A DNA stretch of 64,000 bases, from contig CATIUR010000003.1 in NCBI GenBank assembly GCA_949592205.1, positions 75,482,501-75,546,500 of the forward strand. Reading direction: 5' to 3'. The position numbers were made by a program, and so were the translations under genes. The stretch comes from Helichrysum umbraculigerum (Eukaryota > Streptophyta > Magnoliopsida > Asterales > Asteraceae). The notes beneath the pieces are model-generated. The model was not told where the DNA came from, ran no database searches, and was given only the letters and a program-made list of their open reading frames with translations. The first letter of the stretch is position 1. Each line of letters opens with the position of its first letter. This document shows, piece after piece, positions 10,261 to 21,998 of the stretch.

Positions 10261-11478
10261 CTAGTTGAGATCTGCAACAGTTTCTGGTGCACGGAGGATG
10301 TATGCGCGGCTTGGAGTGTAGCCTTTGTTAACGGTGCGGTTGTTGTCGTTTTGATTGTTGCGGTTGTTGTTCGGTTGTTGGCATTGGTTTCGGTGATGTC
10401 CAGGATCACCACACCTAAAGCAGCCGGTGTTTTGTACCTCGGTGGTAGCTTGAGGAGGTAGGTTTGTCCTACAGTTCTGTGCTAAGTGACCGGGACGTCT
10501 GCAGTTTTGAAAAAATGTACAATCACCATCGTGGTGTCTACCGCACTTGTGACACCTCGGTTTGTTGCCAAGGTAGGTTTTGGGTCCAGGGTTGGTGATT
10601 GCAGCGTAGGCTCGGGTGTTTCCCGGGTTTTTGTTTTGTTGAACCTGACGGTCGTTACCATCGCTGTTCCATTTGCGTTTGTGGGTTCCAGAGTCGCCCG
10701 CATCAGTACGGGTAAGTTCAGTTTTCCCTGTGATAACTTTCAGGGTTCCAATCTCGACAGCGTCGTCGGTTAAGCTTTGAGCCAGATCAACTGCGCTCCT
10801 AAAAGTGGCTGGTTTGGAGGACATAACCATGCCTCGGATTTGTGGTGCCAAACCCCTGTTATAACGCTCAATGCGTTTGCTCTCGGGGGTTACCATGTGA
10901 GGCACAAGACGTGCAAGCTCCTGGAATCTAGTTGTGTAACCGGAAATGTCAGCGCCGATCATTTGGATGTTCCAGAATTCGGTTTCAAGTTTTTGCATCT
11001 CGTTGGGAGGGCAAAATTCCTCCATCAGCATTCGTTTCAGTGTCTCCCATGAGATGGAGTAAGCAGCTGGGCGTCCCATGATTTGTACCTGAGCGTTCCA
11101 CCATGTTAGCGCTTTGTCGGCTAAAGTGCAGGTGGCATATTTTACAATTTTGTCGGTGGCGCAGTCGCTGATGTCGATGACTGACTCCGTTTTCTCAATC
11201 CAGTGGACTAGGCCGATGGCCCCTTCGGTCCCGGTGAAGGTGCTGGGTTTACATGACTGGAAGGTTTTGTAGGAACACCCCTGTTGGGTATTGGTTGGGG
11301 TTTCGCTGTTAACTGGAGTGGCCCCGCTATTGTGGGTCAGGTTTTCACGATTGCGGTTGGCCTCGTATTGAGCGATGGCTTCAGCCACGCGGCGTTCGAT
11401 TATTTCTTCGTTTGTTTCCGGAGGCGGAGGTGGAGTCCTTTGTCGACTGTTTCGAGTCTTTCTTTGTTTAGGAGGCAT
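10261..11478 (-). CDS. gag: Gag of R3 (capsid plus zinc-knuckle nucleocapsid), open frame
   Basis: This 405-residue frame starts MPPKQRKTRNS and is the only protein of R3. A proline-rich N terminus is followed by a capsid-like retrotransposon gag domain (FTGTEGAIGLVHWIEKTE, TLADKALTWWN, SWETLKRMLMEEF, FQELARLVPHMV), then a basic linker and a nucleocapsid region. The last knuckle, CFRCGDPGHHRNQC, is a complete CX2CX4HX4C box; the preceding one reads CTFFQNCRRPGHLAQNC and appears to have lost its first cysteine. Gag packages element RNA into cytoplasmic virus-like particles. The frame ends at the gag-protease boundary (RAPETVADLN, then stop), and no pol follows. The start sits behind a leader that begins at the primer site. 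An uninterrupted frame fits a recent insertion. Confidence 0.93.
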   Translation of the reverse strand: MPPKQRKTRNSRQRTPPPPPETNEEIIERRVAEAIAQYEANRNRENLTHNSGATPVNSETPTNTQQGCSYKTFQSCKPSTFTGTEGAIGLVHWIEKTESVIDISDCATDKIVKYATCTLADKALTWWNAQVQIMGRPAAYSISWETLKRMLMEEFCPPNEMQKLETEFWNIQMIGADISGYTTRFQELARLVPHMVTPESKRIERYNRGLAPQIRGMVMSSKPATFRSAVDLAQSLTDDAVEIGTLKVITGKTELTRTDAGDSGTHKRKWNSDGNDRQVQQNKNPGNTRAYAAITNPGPKTYLGNKPRCHKCGRHHDGDCTFFQNCRRPGHLAQNCRTNLPPQATTEVQNTGCFRCGDPGHHRNQCQQPNNNRNNQNDNNRTVNKGYTPSRAYILRAPETVADLN

Positions 11479-11899
11479 GCTGACGTTCTGCGATGAAAAG
11501 ATGCAGAAGTCAATGCCAATGAAAAATATGTGAGGAATGAAGTTTCACATATTTCAAGTTTTCGAGTATCAAGAGGAATTGTCGAATCCCCGTCACGTAT
11601 CTTACGACTATGAAACACCCATATGTACTTAGTATAATATAATCATGTTGGCCAGGTGTCATTATATGATGCCAAATACATACTTCTTTTCATCAACCGT
11701 TTAATCACGATCAGGTTCACATGAGATCAGAGTACAATGAACGAGTCGAATGTGGTGAACAGTTCACGCGTATCGAGGTATCGTAACGATAGTTTAGATG
11801 TATGCAAATGTATGTATGCATGTACGTTCTAGCCAAGGCTATAGTCTAGGTCTCTAGGTTTCTAAGTCACCTAAAGTTTCCAAGTTCGCTATAACCAAT

Positions 11900-11912
11900 G
11901 GCTCTGATACCA
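11900..11912 (-). promoter_or_regulatory. R3 primer-binding site (initiator tRNA-Met)
   Basis: The minus strand reads TGGTATCAGAGCC three bases inside the LTR, complementary to the 3' end of plant initiator tRNA-Met. Confidence 0.93.
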
Positions 11913-11915
11913 ATC

Positions 11916-14290
11916 TGTAACACCCCCAAAATTCGTTTAGCGGAAGCGTTTTAGTTTAAGTACTGGGGTGTCACAAAAATAAAGCATGCATACGTATCAG
12001 AGCTTATGATTACAACAGAACAATATGTAATAAGATGCCAAAAGTTATTAATTACAAAGTTTACGATTCCTCGAATCGTATAAGTTAAAAGTAATAAATT
12101 TACAAAAGTAGATTTCTGAAATATGACTAAAGCGTTTCAGTTATACTAAAGAAATCCATGTATTTCCAAAAAGTTGGCATCCTAACTTCAAGGGTCGCCT
12201 AGTTCTCCATGTGTGTTGGCGATTCTTATATGCGCAGCTAATTCCCTGGAAAACATAGTAAAAGTCAACAACTAGGTTGAGTGAATCCACAGGTTTTATG
12301 TTATATATTGTTATTTCAAGTTTTGTAGTCACATTTGTTGGACCAAATACGTTCATAAATAGTAATTGCCATAATAGTCGAGTAATGTTTAGTGGAACGT
12401 CATCCAAAGTATAAGTTTAGTGGGTTGTTCGCCCAAAAGTTTCAGTTTATGTGGGATGTTGCCCATAAATAGTTGTGTTGGGACGTTACCCAAAATACGG
12501 TTCAAGTGGGATGTTGCCCAAAAATAGTTGTGTTGGGACGTTACCCAAATCATATGTTTGAAAGTGTATTGCTGGTCGTTCTCCAGTAGTTTTAAAGTTT
12601 GAGTCGGTCGTTCTCCGACTAGTTACCAAATGTACCGGTCGTTCTCCGGTAAGATGCCAAGTTAGCACCGGTCGTTCTCCGGTGAGATACATTGTTAGTA
12701 CCGGTCGTTCTCCGGTAAGATATACTGTTAGTACCGGTCGTTCTCCGGTAAGATACCATGTTAGTGTCGGTCGTTCTCCGACAAGTTACCAATATGTACC
12801 GGTCGTTCTCCGGTAAGATACCAATTTAGTTTCACATAGAGATAATAGTTTTTGTCTGGAATGCCATGTCGTACGGACAGTTGTAGTAGTTGTCCACAGT
12901 TATAAGTTGTTTGTATGAGTGTGCCAAAGGCAGTTATGTGATAGTTTGTATAACAGTTTAACAGTTCAAGTACTCTAATTGTTCGAGCAAACAGTATGAT
13001 AAATAATCATATAGTAAAAGCAGTTATGGCAATTAGTAAATCAGTAAAGCAGTTGACTATGTTTTCCACCCCAAAAGTAGTTAAGAACAGTAAAAGTAGG
13101 GGTTGTGAACTCACCTGTTGAGTTAAGTAGTTGTGCGAGTGCTAGCAAACCTAAGCCCAATTACAGTCCAGAATCTCCTAACGTCCTAAACGTACGAGAT
13201 TTAATAAGTATGTGGATGTCTAAGTTAATCATCCATGCTAGTGTTTGTACAACCAAGTTATATTCAAAGTGTTTGTTAAACGTTTGCATTTCATTGTTTG
13301 TGAAAATGTATACGACTCGTTGGTGATAGTTTGAAATTATAATACCAATAAAATAGCGTGTTTGTAATGTTTGTAAAGTTCACATATAGTATCGTATGTA
13401 AGTATTCGTTATCGGTTAAGTTCGACACTTGGTGTAAAAAGAGTTTGCAATATTTCTATTTTCTGCGACACATTATGCGACACTAATGTGGTTATGCGAC
13501 ACAATGGTTGTGTCGCAAAGATGAACACCCAGACAGTAGCAGCGGCTGTCGTGATTTTTCCGGCCAAAATCCGATTTTTAACATGTTTTCCGGTCATAAA
13601 ACCTTGATTTCTTCCATTATATAGTTAAAACAAAGTTGTAGATTCAATATTACACCCATATAACACATAAAAACGAGTAAATCTAAGTTTTTAGAAATTT
13701 CTTACAATTGCGAATCGGGACCAAATGAGGAAGAAGATGATGATACGGCTTTTGTTAATGTTGTTCCTTGCGTAATGGTGATTCCGAAAATGTAGATTTC
13801 GTGGGTTGATTTGCGAATCCGAATTTTTGGTGTGGATTTGGTTGAGAGAGAAGTGTGTGTTTTTGGTGAGGATGAAATTGAAATGAGAGGAAGAATGGAG
13901 ATGGGAGGTGGTTTTGTCCCACTTTTCATCTCCTGTGTTTTTGTCCCGTGTTTGTTTACTCGATCGTTAAATACAAATCTTTTTGACATGTATATTTTCA
14001 AATACGTATTTTGTTATCTTTTTAAATTATGATATTTTATAAGACCATTTTAATTTAATTATAAGATTTTTAATCTTTGTTTTATTTTAAATTATTTTGT
14101 TCACCAACAGTCGTATGTTTTTGTCGCGTTTGTTTTTAATTTGTTCAGTACGTAATACTACGCGCATTATCTAGTTGGGCTATGCTAGACTTACCTCTAA
14201 AATATGTTGTGAATTCACTCATCAGGGAATTAGCCTAATAATGCAAGTGATTAAAGTAATTAATCGCGTTTAAATTTGCGAGGTGTTACA
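11916..14290 (-). repeat. R3 5' LTR (right copy, 2375 bp)
   Basis: This is nearly identical to 7415-9981 apart from scattered single-base differences and the missing 192 bp of palindrome repeats. It carries the second copy of the TCGTTCT hairpin array at 12572-12815. Confidence 0.93.
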
Positions 14291-14551
14291 GATAAGCTCA
14301 CTTAGTTCGAGTCGCATGCATTTACAAGCTTGGAGATTTTCATACATTACTTTTGTACTTACTGTTATGTATTAGAATCTCTAGGAAATTATACGAAACT
14401 CGAGCTTGTATTTTGAACTACTTATGTATTAATGTAATAACTTTTCGAACGTCTCATTTAGAGTCGTTCACTGTATCCTTTGTGCTTGTGATTATTGATT
14501 AGTAACACCCAAAACTCGCTTCCGCAAACTGTTAAATTTGGGGGTGTTACA
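14291..14551 (+). repeat. R2 5' LTR, second part
   Basis: After the second GATAA this segment matches 19399-19659 and ends GGGGGTGTTACA, followed three bases later by the R2 primer site. Confidence 0.92.
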
Positions 14552-14554
14552 GAT

Positions 14555-14567
14555 TGGTATCAGAGCC
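14555..14567 (+). promoter_or_regulatory. R2 primer-binding site (initiator tRNA-Met)
   Basis: TGGTATCAGAGCC lies three bases after the LTR end and is followed by an untranslated leader of about 520 bp up to the gag start. Confidence 0.93.
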
Positions 14568-15091
14568 TAAGGTTATAGTGAACTAGGTTGCATTTATTGG
14601 GCCTAGACTATGACCGTTAGGCAGTATTCCTCATTAGGTATAACTGGTTCAGGAATTACAGCATACAAGTTTAATTTAACATAGCCTGATCAACTATGTA
14701 CAATTAAATGAAGATGATGTGAGTTCTGAAAGGGGTTATGTTGAACAGGAATGCAATAGCTGACTCTGACCTCGAGAGAACCGGGACTTTTACTTGATTG
14801 TGCTAGACACACACTAGGCGGTTATATGTTATATATATATATATATACATAGGCCTCTTTCTCCGATACGATACTCTCTCTCGACTACTGCGAAATTCAT
14901 TTTCAACCTACACCAAACAAACGACAACTCGATTCTCGTCATTCCATCCTTACTATTATAACAATTCTACTACTCTTGTTAAACTATCCACGTACCAACC
15001 TTTGGCGTAATTTCTTTATTCTTACCCGAACATCACAATTATAATTCTTGTTCGAACCTTTACATGTTCTTTATTTGTTGTTTCAAGGAAC

Positions 15092-16524
15092 ATGCCTCCT
15101 CGACGACAAATCACACTTACTGAAGCCGAAGTTGCGGGTATTATTGCCCGTAGTGTGGCTCAAGCCTTAGCTGTCCGAGCAACCACTACCGGAAGCGAAG
15201 ATACGGCTAACAACACACCACCACCCAAAACCTGCACCTACAAGGACTTCCAAAACTGCAAACCCTTGAACTTTGCAGGCACTGAAGGAGCAATCGGTCT
15301 AATACGATGGATCGAGAAGATAGAATTCGTGTTTCTTATCTGCAACTGCGTGGAAGACGACAAGGTCAAGTTCGCAGCCAGCACATTTTCTTACACTGCC
15401 CTTAGTGGAACACCTACGCTCAGACTGTGAGTGTTGCCAATGCCTACAAACTTCCATGGAATGAGCTGAAGATTATGCTGAGGGGCGAGTACTGCCCAAG
15501 AGATGAACTGAAACAACTGGAGATAGAATTCTGGAATCACAAGATGCAGGGAAATGACATCACCGGTTACACCAACCGTTTTCACCAGCTGGCACTTCTC
15601 TGCCCAACTATGGTTGATCCTGAGTACAAGAGGATCGAGAAATACGTCGATGGACTTCCTGTGCGGCTTCAAGATTTAGTGACTTCATCTAAACCGGGAA
15701 CCATTCAGAGCGCCATTCGCATGGCTCAAGAGTTAACGGCAAATTCTGTCCGCCGTGGCTCGACTTCAACCCCACCTACAAATAACAAACGCAAATGGGA
15801 AGTAAGTCCCCACTCATCCAATCCGACTTCTGATAAAAAGCCTGCAACTGTCAATGCCAATGACTCGAAGGCTTACAAGGGAAGCAAACCTTACTGTTCC
15901 AAATGCGGGTTACACCATGATGGCTCCTGTCCCTGCACTAACTGCAAGAAATTTGGGCATTTGGCCCAAGACTGCCAAACCAACACTACTGGTACCAACA
16001 CCAGTGCACCCAAAACCTGCTATGAGTGCAACGGTACCGGGCATTTCAGGAAGGATTGCCCAAAACTGAAACTCCGAACCAACCACACAAGGAGTAGAGC
16101 TTATGTAATCAACGCTAGGGAGGATGACCCGAACCCGAGACTCTGTGATTTACTCAACCCGGGTACGCACATTTCTGGATTACCCGAACTGTTTCACAAC
16201 TTATGTATATTGCCTTGTGTTCTATGTACTTTCTTAGATCCTAAGTACCCAATAGGATTAGGAAACAACCGACTATATGGATTTCGACCATATAACTTGT
16301 ATTACACTTTGATTTCCATGAACAAAACTCCCTTCCCAAATACCTCACACTGGTTGAGACCGGGAACTCTAACGCTTTCATTTGATTCTCAACTGACCAT
16401 GTCCAGTGGACTAATGGTCGATACTCTTTGCCAACTTTTTCAAACAATACCGATTACTACTTCAAACAAATTTCGGGAAGAAATTCTCCTAACAAGGGGA
16501 GAATGTAACAACCCCAAAATTTAG
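15092..16524 (+). pseudogene. gag: Gag of R2, frameshifted
   Basis: The frame starts MPPRRQITL at 15092 and resembles R6 gag closely. Between 15404 and 15405 four bases are missing relative to the R6 sequence encoding LTWWN, so the first frame ends at 15430. The rest of the capsid (WNELKIMLRGEYCPRDEL, HQLALLCPTMVDPEYKRIEKY) and the zinc knuckles (CTNCKKFGHLAQDC and CYECNGTGHFRKDC, about 15930-16062) continue in another frame from 15427. Homology to R6 stops near 16130 after REDDPN, just before the protease; the remaining codons to 16524 are unrelated and run into the LTR. Protease and all later domains are absent. This copy cannot make full-length Gag, but its LTRs, primer site and polypurine tract are intact, so it could have been moved in trans. 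Confidence 0.9.
16491..16503 (+). promoter_or_regulatory. R2 polypurine tract
   Basis: AACAAGGGGAGAA lies immediately before the 3' LTR start TGTAACAACC and is identical to the R6 tract. Confidence 0.92.
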
Positions 16525-19500
16525 GGCAAATTTAAAATTTTCCTAATTACGTGTTTACTACTTGTATTTAATATGAAATCGGATTAAATACGTTACTTAC
16601 TTATTATATATATGGATGGAATATATATACGCGTATACGATTCATTCAAATCGTATAAAACTACAATTGTACACACATACGGACGTTGGTAAAACAATTA
16701 TTAAATAATGCAAAATTATTTAATTACTTCAACTACTATTTTATATTATGCTTATAATATAATGAGAACGTACGTTTTAATTAAAACGTCACCGAACTCT
16801 CCGAAAACTCGACCAACCGACAAAACAAAACAAAGTTATGTTTTATAACTTAAAAAGCTAGTATTTTGATAAAAATACTTCAACTTAATTATCGAGTAAT
16901 ATTTCGTATTTTTAAACGTATATTAAATCGCGTATAAAATGATTTTAACGTTTAAACGACCGGAGAAACGAATACCGCACGGAACGCGTACGCGAGGGAA
17001 CAAAAATTGGTGAGATCCACACTTGGTGGACCCCACCAAAACCGGCCCAAGGGTCAAGGGGACAACCCCCTCACCCCCCCCCCCCCCCTCACTCCATCAC
17101 TCAACCCACACCACCATACTCCATCTTTTCTCTCTAACTCTCATCTCTCTCTCTCAATCGGTTCTCTCTCTCTCACTAGAAAAACACCATTAAAACACCA
17201 CCAAAGTATAGACTCGTTTGGAGAAAAACGACCACGACAACGAGGGCTACGTATCTATCTTTTCGGTTTCTCAATTCGACAACTTTGTAAGTTTTCCGGC
17301 GACCTTCCGAACTTTCCGATTACATTTATTTTACTAGATTATTGTTCCCCTAGCTTTATAATGTCCAAATGATATGTTAAAACTCGTTTTTAAAACTCGA
17401 AAGTACAAACCGAACACCTAAACTAAAAATAGTCCCCTTTCGCAATTTTTATAAAATCGTACGATCGAAACTAGCAAATATACTCTAAACATGAAATCTT
17501 CGTTTTTCCGTTGCCTACAACTTTCGTGAAGAAGGTTTACCTCCAAAACGCCCCCATTTTCCTAGAAAAATAGATTAGTGAACGTATGTTTAGTTTTAGT
17601 GACGTTAAATGAAAACCGACATCTCGAGACCCCCCGAAACGAAACGATAATTTTTCTAACGTTACTTAGCCATTTAAGAACTTGTGTAAAAGTTTCGGGT
17701 CAAACCGAGGTCGTTTGACCCAAAACCGAGCTTAAAAACGAAGTCAGCCGCTGTGTTGCATCTGACCAAACTTTCATGTGACACAAGGCTTGTGTCACAT
17801 GTTGTGTCGCATGGCATCCATGTGACACAAGGGTTGTGTCGCATATTGTGTCGCATTAAGTTGCATCCATGTGACACAAGGGTTGTGTCGCATAAATCAT
17901 GTGACACAAGGGTTGTGTCGCATATTGTGTCGCATTAAGTTGCATCCATGTGACACAAGGGTTGTGTCGCATAAATCATGTGACACAAGGGTTGTGTCGC
18001 ATAAGTCATGTGACACAAGGGCTGTGTCGCATTTAGTGTCGCAAAAACCTAAAAACAGAGGCCAAAAACATTCTAAGTGTCTAAAAATCATTTTTTAACA
18101 ACCAAATCAAATACGACACGATTATACATGAAAATACTATACTTTTGGAAGTATACACAAATACTCGAATACGTACAAGATTATACTTAACTGAACGTGA
18201 GATTTCACTCACACACACGAGACTGCACTCAAAAATACTTAGGAGATTACATTCCAACGAACATACACTTGTACAATTACACGGGATTGCACCCGATACG
18301 GACTTACGAGTTTACACTCAATACTCACGTGTAGGATTTCACGCAAACTAATACGAGCTTACACTCGAACACATACAAGATTTCACTCGTACCCTTTGGG
18401 GATTAGACCCACTGGAACTTACGCAAATGATACACGTTATGATACAAACCAACAGTTATACGAGTATACCTTACAACTGTACAACTACTACGAATACATA
18501 ATAATAATACGAGATTATTATTACACACCGATACCAACGGGCCGTACAACTTTTCTACAAACTACAACTTACAAACAAATACAAACGTATAAACAACAAA
18601 TGGACATTTACTAGTTTGGGAACAACTAGCATGGATACCTTACAAGTATTCCATTTACTTACTAAACCTTATGCGTATTAGGACGCTAAGGGTTGCTAGT
18701 TCGGGATACTACTTTGCTTGCTTACTGCATTGTCTGCTAGACTCAGGTGAGTCTTACAGCCCCTATTTTACTGTTTTATACCCAGGGGTGAGATGCATTA
18801 CATGTTTTCATAAAACTAATGATGGCCGAGTTAACGCATGATTAGCATGACCTGCAATCATGGTGACCTAGGACATTTTCTTACTTGTTTTCATAATACT
18901 GATAATGGCCGAGTTATCGCATGATTAGCATGACCTACAATCATGGTGGCTTGTGGCATTTCCTTACTTGTTTAATATGAATGTAAGACTACATTCACGG
19001 GAGTACTATTATCTACTGTATGTTAAGTTTCTATTATGATAGTTCGTGGAAACGCATGATTAGCATGACCTGCAATCATTACGGAGTGAACGATTTGTAT
19101 GACCTACGATCGTTACTCATTACGGTTAGCAAGACCTGCAACCACTCACGTACAAACGGTTAGCATGACCTGCAACCACTCATTTACAGATGATTAGCAT
19201 GACCTGCAATCATTACTTAAGTGAACAATTAGCATGACCTGCGATCGTTACTTACTGGCTGGCTTACGATTTACAAATACTACTTGTGTGTTCAAATTAT
19301 TTACTTACTTACAAACCTGTGAGATTCACCAACCTTTTTTGGTTGACCGTTTTAGTAATGCTTCTCAGGTACTCAGCATCAGTAGGGATGCCCAGCAGGA
19401 TAAGCTCACTTAGTTCGAGTCGCATGCATTTACAAGCTTGGAGATTTTCATACATTACTTTTGTACTTACTGTTATGTATTAGAATCTCTAGGAAATTAT

Positions 19501-19659
19501 ACGAAACTCGAGCTTGTATTTTGAACTACTTATGTATTAATGTAATAACTTTTCGAACGTCTCATTTAGAGTCGTTCACTGTATCCTTTGTGCTTGTGAT
19601 TATTGATTAGTAACACCCAAAACTCGCTTCCGCAAACTGTTAAATTTGGGGGTGTTACA
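16504..19659 (+). repeat. R2 3' LTR (3156 bp, uninterrupted)
   Basis: This is the full LTR, TGTAACAACC to GGGTGTTACA, matching the split 5' LTR. It repeats all internal arrays: the GTGTCGCA minisatellite (about 17774-18035), the ATTWCA-loop hairpins (about 18197-18411), the GACTCAGGTGAGTC block (18740-18753) and the AGCATGACCTGC hairpins (about 18837-19251). Confidence 0.93.
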
Positions 19660-19996
19660 TGTTGACCCTTTAGCATGTATTCTGAGGTACACTCATGGAG
19701 TAGGATTACTCCCAGACTTAGCTAGAGTCGCATGATTTCAACCCAACTGCATTAACGGAGATTCTTAGCATTATCTTTTGTATATTTAGTTATATAATAG
19801 AATCTCCCGCTATACGCGTGGACTCTAGGGAACAACATTTTGTATACGAAAACATTGAGTTTTCAAACATTTATTTCATATGAAATCTTTTTACAACGTC
19901 TCATTTAGAGGTCATTTGCAGTATATATTGTGCTTTGTATATTGATTAGTAACACCCAAGTATGCTTCCGCAAATCATTAATTTGGGGTTGTTACA
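19660..19996 (+). mobile_element. Solo LTR S1, right part
   Basis: It begins with the second TGTTG copy and continues the S1 LTR to its TTGTTACA end, followed by AGTAA at 19997-20001. The segment matches the end of the R6 LTR (TAGCATG-CTCAGGTAC region, then the AACACCC-CTTCCGCAAA terminal block). Confidence 0.88.
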
Positions 19997-20001
19997 AGTA
20001 A

Positions 20002-21103
20002 GATTGTTGAGAAGGAACGTACCCGAGACCACATTCGGGTCCTGACGGGCTTCCTTGGAGTTCAGCACGAAAGCTCTTCCCTTAGCAGTGTTGTTGCCCT
20101 TGTTCTTCAGCTTTGGGCACTCATTCCTAAAGTGTCATGTGTCTCCACACTCATAGCAGGACTTAGGTTTGCCAGTGGTGGTGTTGGCATTGGTAGATCT
20201 GTAGTCTTTGGCCAGATGCTCATACCTTTGACATTTTCCACAAGGAGTACCGCAAGGACCTTCATGATGTCTGCGGCACTTTGCACAGAAGGGTTTATTC
20301 CCAGTGTAACCCTTGTTGGACTCAGAACCAGGGTTGGAGACCTTATCAGAATCAGCCCTCTTGGATGATGGTTGGTTTTGATTGGGGTTTCCAGAACACT
20401 TTCTTTTGTTATCCCCAGAGTTGTTCCCAGTGTTTTTGGCAACAGATGTTCCTTGGCGAACCATTTGTGCCATCAGTTTGTGTGCCATACTCACAGTACC
20501 ATGAAATGTGGGGGAATTGGATGATGTAACCATCCCCTGAATTTGTGGAGGAAGTCCCCAGAGATAGCGTTCAATACGCTTGGATTCCTGATCAACCATA
20601 GATGGACACAGGTGTGCCAACTGATTAAATCGAGAGGTGTAACTAGCAATGTCATTGCCTTGAGTAGTGAGTTGCCAAAATTCAGCCTCGAGTTGTTGAA
20701 TCTCATCCCTAGGACAATACTCGTCCTTGAGCATTTTCTTCAGTTCATCCCAAGGAGTTTTGAGAGCAATATCAATGCCCATAGATTGAGCATAATTGTT
20801 CCACCAGGTCAGAGTATCATCCATAAAGGTGTAGGTGGAGAACTTAACTTTGCAGTCCTCGGGACAGTTATAGATGTGAAAGACTGACTCCATCTTTTCC
20901 AGCCAGCGCAATAATCCAATAGCACTTTCAGTGCCTTTAAAGTTCGGAGGCTTGCAGCTAAGGAAGTCCTTGTATGTGCACGGTTTTACCAGAGTGGTAT
21001 TTGGTGTTGTTTCAGCACTTTCGGATCGCTGTTGTCCAGTAATTAGTGCATCATCAACCAGTTGATCAACTTCAGCTTTAGTGTACGTTCGTCACGGCGG
21101 CAT
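20002..21103 (-). pseudogene. gag: R0 gag and start of protease, two nonsense codons
   Basis: On the minus strand the start is at 21103 (MPP, then a stop at 21092-21094 where relatives have CGA). The frame then runs through a capsid region (KDFLSCKPPNFKGTE, DDTLTWWNNYAQ, WDELKKMLKDEYCPRDE, HLCPSMVDQESKRIERY) and knuckles (CAKCRRHHEGPCGTPC and CGKCQRYEHLAKD, where Y-E replaces the usual F-G before His). A second stop at 20135-20137 interrupts the last knuckle, CYECGDT. Past it the frame is open to the S1 insertion at 20001 and resumes at 2197, giving one gag-pol frame with eight stops and no frameshift seen. This gag is related to those of R6 and R2 but distinct. Confidence 0.91.
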
Positions 21104-21982
21104 GATTCTTGAAAAAAAAAGGCAAAGAAAGAATAAATGAGTTGTTTGTACACGATCATGATATATCACATATGTATATATATGAGGTAATATACAATAG
21201 CACAAGTGATAATCATAATTCCATAGATGATAAAGTTGTATACAAGCTGCGAGTTTTCCAAAAGGTTACAGAGTATAGAGTTACAAAAGATGCCGGGAAT
21301 TAGTGCATCAAGATTCGAAATTCGTCCGGATGAAAGTGATGCTATCGACAGTGTAAGTGGGGTAACGCTTAGCTTATGGAGACCTAGAATTTCTACTAGC
21401 AATAGGTTTCAATCATGATTCCGAAGGATAGACATGGTGGAAGGTATACGAAAAGATAATCTTCCTCGTGAGCACATGACGGTACAGCGGGATGCGTTGC
21501 AAAATGTTATACGCGTATAAATAGGTAGACGATATTAGTTGAGAACAAAATCTTGTTCTTTATATCGAGTGACGTTGTAGTACCTATACTTGTCGTCTTC
21601 GGTGGTGTGAGCGTTAGCGAGTATATTATCATGGGAGGTCCATATATATATTCACCATATATAATAGCGTTGAAGGTAGTATGCGGGTAAGGCCTATTCA
21701 TATATACCTATAGTACATATAATAGCCTAGTGTGTGTCTATCTATCACAAAACAAGTAAGAGTCTCGGTTTCTCTCATAGTCAGAGTCAACTATTGTATT
21801 CCTGTTCAACATAACCTATTTATGATTTCACATCATCTTTATTTAATTGTACATAGTTGACCAGGCTATGTTAAATTAAACTCGTATGATGAAATCCCTG
21901 AACTAGTTATACCTAATAAGGAATATCGCCTAACGGTCATAGTCTAGGCCCACTAAATGCAACCTAGTTCACTATAACCTTA
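21104..21982 (-). other. R0 untranslated leader
   Basis: This stretch between primer site and gag start holds no supported gene. A short microsatellite-like TATATATA tract and AT-rich sequence are visible. Small frames within it show no recognisable domain. Confidence 0.7.
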
Positions 21983-21995
21983 GGCTCTGATACCA
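21983..21995 (-). promoter_or_regulatory. R0 primer-binding site (initiator tRNA-Met)
   Basis: The minus strand reads TGGTATCAGAGCC three bases inside the R0 5' LTR. Confidence 0.92.
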
Positions 21996-21998
21996 ATC

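Larger units (their letters stand above)
7415..14290 (-). mobile_element. R3: gag-only (TR-GAG-like) LTR retrotransposon, minus strand
   Basis: Read on the minus strand, R3 has a 5' LTR at 11916-14290, a primer-binding site at 11900-11912, an uninterrupted gag at 10261-11478, a polypurine tract starting at 9982 and a 3' LTR at 7415-9981. The internal region is 1934 bp and contains no pol domain. GATAA duplications flank the element. It is the innermost and so youngest layer of the nest. The two LTRs differ mainly by about 192 bp missing from the right copy within the GTGTCGC repeat field. Confidence 0.94.
4525..19659 (+). mobile_element. R2: gag-only (TR-GAG-like) LTR retrotransposon, carrying R3
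   Basis: R2 has two LTRs of about 3.15 kb (4525-7414 plus 14296-14551, and 16504-19659), a primer-binding site at 14555-14567, a gag pseudogene at 15092-16524 and a polypurine tract at 16491-16503. The internal region is only 1952 bp and has no RT, RNase H or integrase. Its LTRs are very similar; differences I saw are mostly single bases, a small indel in the GTTAAATGA tract and poly-C length. Gag resembles that of R6, so R2 was probably mobilised by an R6-like helper. R3 was inserted later into the 5' LTR. Confidence 0.92.

Noticed and set aside
16130..16524. A novel protein domain fused to R2 Gag
   Set aside because: The codons after REDDPN are low-complexity untranslated sequence that runs into the LTR start; the reading frame there looks accidental.
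2198..19996. S1 as a complete element with R2 as its internal region
   Set aside because: R2 has its own LTRs, primer site and TGTTG duplication, while S1 ends are joined by AGTAA and the two S1 parts form one continuous LTR.
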